Source: Armatimonadota bacterium
Lineage (GTDB): Bacteria > Armatimonadota > Fimbriimonadia > Fimbriimonadales > Fimbriimonadaceae
DNA: 5,874 nucleotides
Assembly: GCA_023392285.1 (NCBI GenBank)
Contig: JAEVZK010000102.1
Coordinates: 1 to 5,874 of the forward strand
Reading direction: 5' to 3'
Both the position numbers and the translations under genes were made by a program. Under the pieces are notes generated by a model. That model ran no database searches. It worked only from the letters and a program-made list of their open reading frames with translations, and was not told the DNA's origin. How positions within the stretch are numbered: the first letter of the stretch is position 1; each line of letters begins with the position of its first letter. Shown here in pieces: positions 5,077-5,874 of this stretch.

Positions 5077-5481
5077 ATGGCCGCCGCAAGGAAGAAGAGT
5101 CTCAGGATGAGTGCAGTACCGGTACACAAACCAATCGTCGTAACCAAGCCCCGGCCCGAACTGCGTGTCGAACAGGGTGGCAAAGTTGGGGTCCTCTCCC
5201 GCATCGGAACCAAGGTGTTCCAACTGAGTTTGATCACGCTCGCGGTTTACCTCTGCAGCAGCATGGGTGGTCAGGTCCTTATGGAGAAAGCACGCCGCGA
5301 AGGACTTAAAGCGGTGAGCCGAGCCAAGGAAGCCGTTAAGTCTGAGGCGCTACTTCGCAACCAAGTTCAAGACTTGACCAGCACGTATGCGATCGACACT
5401 TGGGCCAAGGAGAACGGCTATTTAGCTCCGGAAGTTCTTGCTGCGCAAGACCAACAAGCCAATGGCAAAGAAGCACATTAA
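5077..5481 (+). CDS. ftsL: FtsL-like bitopic cell division protein
   Basis: A small 134-aa protein with the FtsL/DivIC/FtsB plan. It has a basic cytoplasmic N-terminus of about 46 residues, one membrane helix near 47-68 (VFQLSLITLAVYLCSS), a heptad-like extracytoplasmic stretch (70-100, rich in Lys, Glu, Ala, Leu), then LTSTYAIDTWAKENGYLAPE (100-119). The last matches the family pattern L-x-S-x-x-x-I-x-x-x-A-x-E-x-G-x-x-x-P. Primary sequence in this family is poorly conserved, so the position between rsmH and ftsI, exactly where FtsL is encoded in dcw clusters, is the main support. FtsL joins FtsB/DivIC and FtsQ/DivIB to activate the FtsWI septal synthase. It starts 2 nt after rsmH with no good SD; ATG 5107 (Met11) is an alternative. 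Its 3' end overlaps ftsI by 20 bp. Confidence 0.82.
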   Translation: MAAARKKSLRMSAVPVHKPIVVTKPRPELRVEQGGKVGVLSRIGTKVFQLSLITLAVYLCSSMGGQVLMEKARREGLKAVSRAKEAVKSEALLRNQVQDLTSTYAIDTWAKENGYLAPEVLAAQDQQANGKEAH

Positions 5482-5874
5482 GCGCAATCGTCTTTTCTAT
5501 TTTACGTGGTCGATGATCGGCCTCTTTGGTATTGCTGCAATTAGCCAGGCCAACCTTCAAATCTTTGGAAGGGCGGCCATGATGAGAAAGGCGAGGGACA
5601 GCAAAAAGTTTGTCCTTAGCCATACGGAGCGTGCGAAGCGCGGCTCCATCTTTTCATCAGATGGCAGGCCTCTTGCCGTCGACCAGGACAGTTACGAACT
5701 CTTCGTCAACTTCAATACCGTCCCTAAGACCGATGCGTTCTTTGTGGACCTGAGCGCAGCATCGGGTATTCCGGCGGCCGAATTTTCTCAACTTGCCTTC
5801 AATGGTGCCGAAAAGCGCACCTGGAAAACACCCCTGTCCGCTGAACAGCGCAAGGCGGTAGCGAAGGTGAAGAC
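5462..5874 (+). CDS. ftsI: Class B penicillin-binding protein (FtsI/PBP3-like), 3' end outside the window
   Basis: The first 137 codons of the septal peptidoglycan transpeptidase. ATG 5462 lies within the end of ftsL in another frame and gives a basic tail (KKHIKRNR) followed by one membrane helix (about residues 11-30, LFYFTWSMIGLFGIAAISQA). Then comes the hallmark of the class B PBP dimerisation domain, RAKRGSIFSSDGRPLAVD (57-74), matching RGxIxDRxGxxLA, with YELFVN after it. The catalytic SxxK, SxN and KTG motifs would lie beyond the window edge and cannot be checked. No clear SD precedes the start, so translational coupling with ftsL is likely. A sporulation-type paralogue (SpoVD-like) has the same beginning, so ftsI versus spoVD is decided here only by the dcw context. 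Confidence 0.88.
   Translation, partial: MAKKHIKRNRLFYFTWSMIGLFGIAAISQANLQIFGRAAMMRKARDSKKFVLSHTERAKRGSIFSSDGRPLAVDQDSYELFVNFNTVPKTDAFFVDLSAASGIPAAEFSQLAFNGAEKRTWKTPLSAEQRKAVAKVK

Overview
The window is a bacterial chromosome segment of moderate GC (roughly mid-50s percent by eye). Every credible gene lies on the + strand. The gene set is core and ordinary: a DUF2239 gene, an ABC-2 exporter operon, and the start of a division and cell wall (dcw) cluster. The phylum cannot be fixed from sequence alone. The divergent MraZ, the RsmH variants, and an ABC ATPase/permease/anchored TPR trio point to a lineage outside the well-studied Proteobacteria and Firmicutes. An Armatimonadota (Fimbriimonas-like) or similar soil/freshwater lineage is my low-confidence guess.

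Layout. 1-579 is the 3' part of a DUF2239 gene whose start lies before the window. 580-676 is a short gap. 677-3218 is a tightly coupled three-gene operon: ABC ATPase, six-helix ABC-2 permease, and an N-terminally anchored TPR-like protein. The two junctions are one-base stop/start overlaps (TAATG and TGATG). 3219-3575 is the only long non-coding stretch and is visibly AT-richer than the genes. 3576-5874 is the dcw operon mraZ-rsmH-ftsL-ftsI, with ftsI running off the right edge. Its junctions are a 4-bp ATGA overlap, a 2-nt gap and a 20-bp overlap.

How the genes work together. The ABC trio probably forms one membrane exporter or membrane-remodelling complex with an extracytoplasmic accessory subunit; its substrate is unknown. 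The dcw genes supply a transcriptional regulator (MraZ), the 16S rRNA m4C1402 methyltransferase (RsmH), a bitopic division protein (FtsL-like) and the septal transpeptidase (FtsI/PBP class B).

The most interesting signal is in the 357-bp region before mraZ. A module occurs twice, 181 bp apart: two TCCCA pentamers with a 6-nt spacer, then about 10 nt, then a sigma70-like -35, a 16-17 nt spacer and a good -10. TCCCA read on the other strand is TGGGA, which matches the TGGGN core of known MraZ boxes. The arrangement therefore suggests tandem dcw promoters, each with its own paired MraZ site just upstream of the -35, a position more typical of activation than repression. The boxes and hexamers are directly visible; the MraZ assignment is inference.
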